NCBI GenBank assembly: GCA_902604305.1 | Contig: CACKXS010000008.1 | Span: 1 to 37,993 of the forward strand | Reading direction: 5' to 3' | DNA length: 37,993 nucleotides | Origin: an uncultured Pelagibacteraceae bacterium | GTDB lineage: Bacteria; Pseudomonadota; Alphaproteobacteria; Pelagibacterales; Pelagibacteraceae | In this document: positions 37,384 to 37,993 of the stretch, piece by piece | Position numbering within the stretch: position 1 is the first letter of the stretch | Layout of the letters: every line of letters starts with the position of its first letter | Translations under genes and position numbers: made by a program | Notes under the pieces: generated by a model | Database searches by the model: none | What the model saw: the letters and a program-made list of their open reading frames with translations, nothing else | Told to the model about the DNA's origin: nothing

Positions 37384-37993
37384 ATGAAAGAAACAATTGC
37401 ATTAATTGATGATGATAGAAACATTCTAACTAGTCTGAGTATTGCTTTAGAAAAAGAAGGATTTAAAATACAAACTTATTTAGATGGCGAAAGTGCTCTA
37501 ATAGGTCTTGCAAGAACACCACCTGATTTAGCAGTTATAGATATAAAAATGCCAAAGATGGATGGCGAAGAGTTGCTTAAAAAGTTAAGAAAAAAAACTT
37601 CTTTACCTGTAATTTTTTTAACATCAAAAGATGATGAAATAGACGAACTACTAGGTTTAAAATTAGGTGCAGATGATTTTATAAAAAAATCTGGAGGATT
37701 TTCAATAAAAGTTCTTATTGAAAGAATAAGAGTACAGTTAAGAAAAAAGAACCCAAATAATATTGAAGAGTCCAAAAATATTATTAATCATGGCAAATTA
37801 AGATTAGATCCTTCCCAACTTGAATGTGAGTGGGATGGAAAACATTTGCCTGATAAGCTTACAACAACAGAATTTTTAATTGTTCAAGAACTTGCAAAAA
37901 GACCAGGTATAATTAAAGAAAGATCTCAATTAATGGATATTGCTTATAGAGAAGATACTGATATTGAAGATAGAACAATAGATAGTCACGTAA
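37384..37993 (+). CDS. chvI: ChvI-type response regulator, 3' end outside window
   Basis: OmpR-family response regulator of the alphaproteobacterial ChvG-ChvI (ExoS-ChvI) system for envelope and acid stress. The 203 visible residues run off the right edge. The receiver has IALIDDDRNILTSLSIALE, Asp53 in VIDIKMPKMDGEE, FLTSKDDEIDELLGLKLGADDF and Lys102. The DNA-binding domain begins near GKLRLDP and contains LTTTEFLIVQELAKRPG and DRTIDSHV. Where relatives have Lys-Pro-Phe-Ser this protein reads KKSGGFS: the conserved Pro is replaced and two residues are added. The kinase gene probably lies just beyond the window. Confidence 0.92.
   Translation, partial: MKETIALIDDDRNILTSLSIALEKEGFKIQTYLDGESALIGLARTPPDLAVIDIKMPKMDGEELLKKLRKKTSLPVIFLTSKDDEIDELLGLKLGADDFIKKSGGFSIKVLIERIRVQLRKKNPNNIEESKNIINHGKLRLDPSQLECEWDGKHLPDKLTTTEFLIVQELAKRPGIIKERSQLMDIAYREDTDIEDRTIDSHV

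Overview
This window looks like part of the chromosome of a SAR11-clade alphaproteobacterium (Candidatus Pelagibacter or a close relative). The assignment rests on several things seen together. The DNA is very A+T-rich (roughly 70% by eye) with many A and T homopolymers. Genes are packed so tightly that most neighbours overlap or lie within a few bases. The content is alphaproteobacterial: an F1-only atpHAGDC cluster behind priA, a class I lysyl-tRNA synthetase, RegA/ActR and ChvI response regulators, MetX/MetW methionine synthesis, and a SAM-II riboswitch. No phage, insertion sequence, CRISPR array, tRNA or rRNA gene was found. No gap without a gene exceeds 300 bases; the largest (about 187 bases) holds the metX riboswitch.

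Layout. (1) Plus strand, 1-10925: the end of the 2-oxoglutarate dehydrogenase operon (sucA partial, sucB, lpdA), priA, then the F1 ATP synthase genes atpH-A-G-D-C. (2) Minus strand, 19919 down to 10922, in transcription order: metX-metW-gloB under a SAM-II riboswitch, then a second run from its own promoter, rplU-rpmA-obgE-proB-proA-nadD-rsfS-ctpA-rppH. (3) Plus, 20107-22081: hisC-tyrA, divergent from metX. (4) Minus, 25619-22083: trkH, an AmpG-like permease and an NlpC/P60 hydrolase. (5) Plus, 25712-29188: lysK-pyrD-rpmB and a queuosine-precursor transporter-like gene. (6) Minus, 32296-29192: a compact polyamine operon of an ornithine decarboxylase-like enzyme, a deoxyhypusine synthase-like enzyme and an agmatinase-like enzyme. 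(7) regA (plus), bioY and an ABC ATPase (minus), polA (plus), and chvI, which runs off the right end.

The genes cover central carbon oxidation, ATP synthesis, amino-acid synthesis (Pro, Met, His/Tyr), ribosome assembly, potassium, cell-wall and biotin transport, polyamine synthesis, replication repair and two-component signalling. All the protein families are known. The less ordinary signals are regulatory. They are a SAM-II riboswitch whose 3' part lacks the usual Shine-Dalgarno and instead carries an A7C/GT7 inverted repeat; a hairpin plus T8 run, possibly with a short leader ORF, ahead of the decarboxylase; structured start sites on obgE and priA; -10 boxes placed so that transcripts would start at or near the start codon; and several convergent gene ends with no room for terminators. 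The most interesting metabolic unit is the decarboxylase / deoxyhypusine-synthase-like / agmatinase-like operon, probably for homospermidine or a related polyamine.
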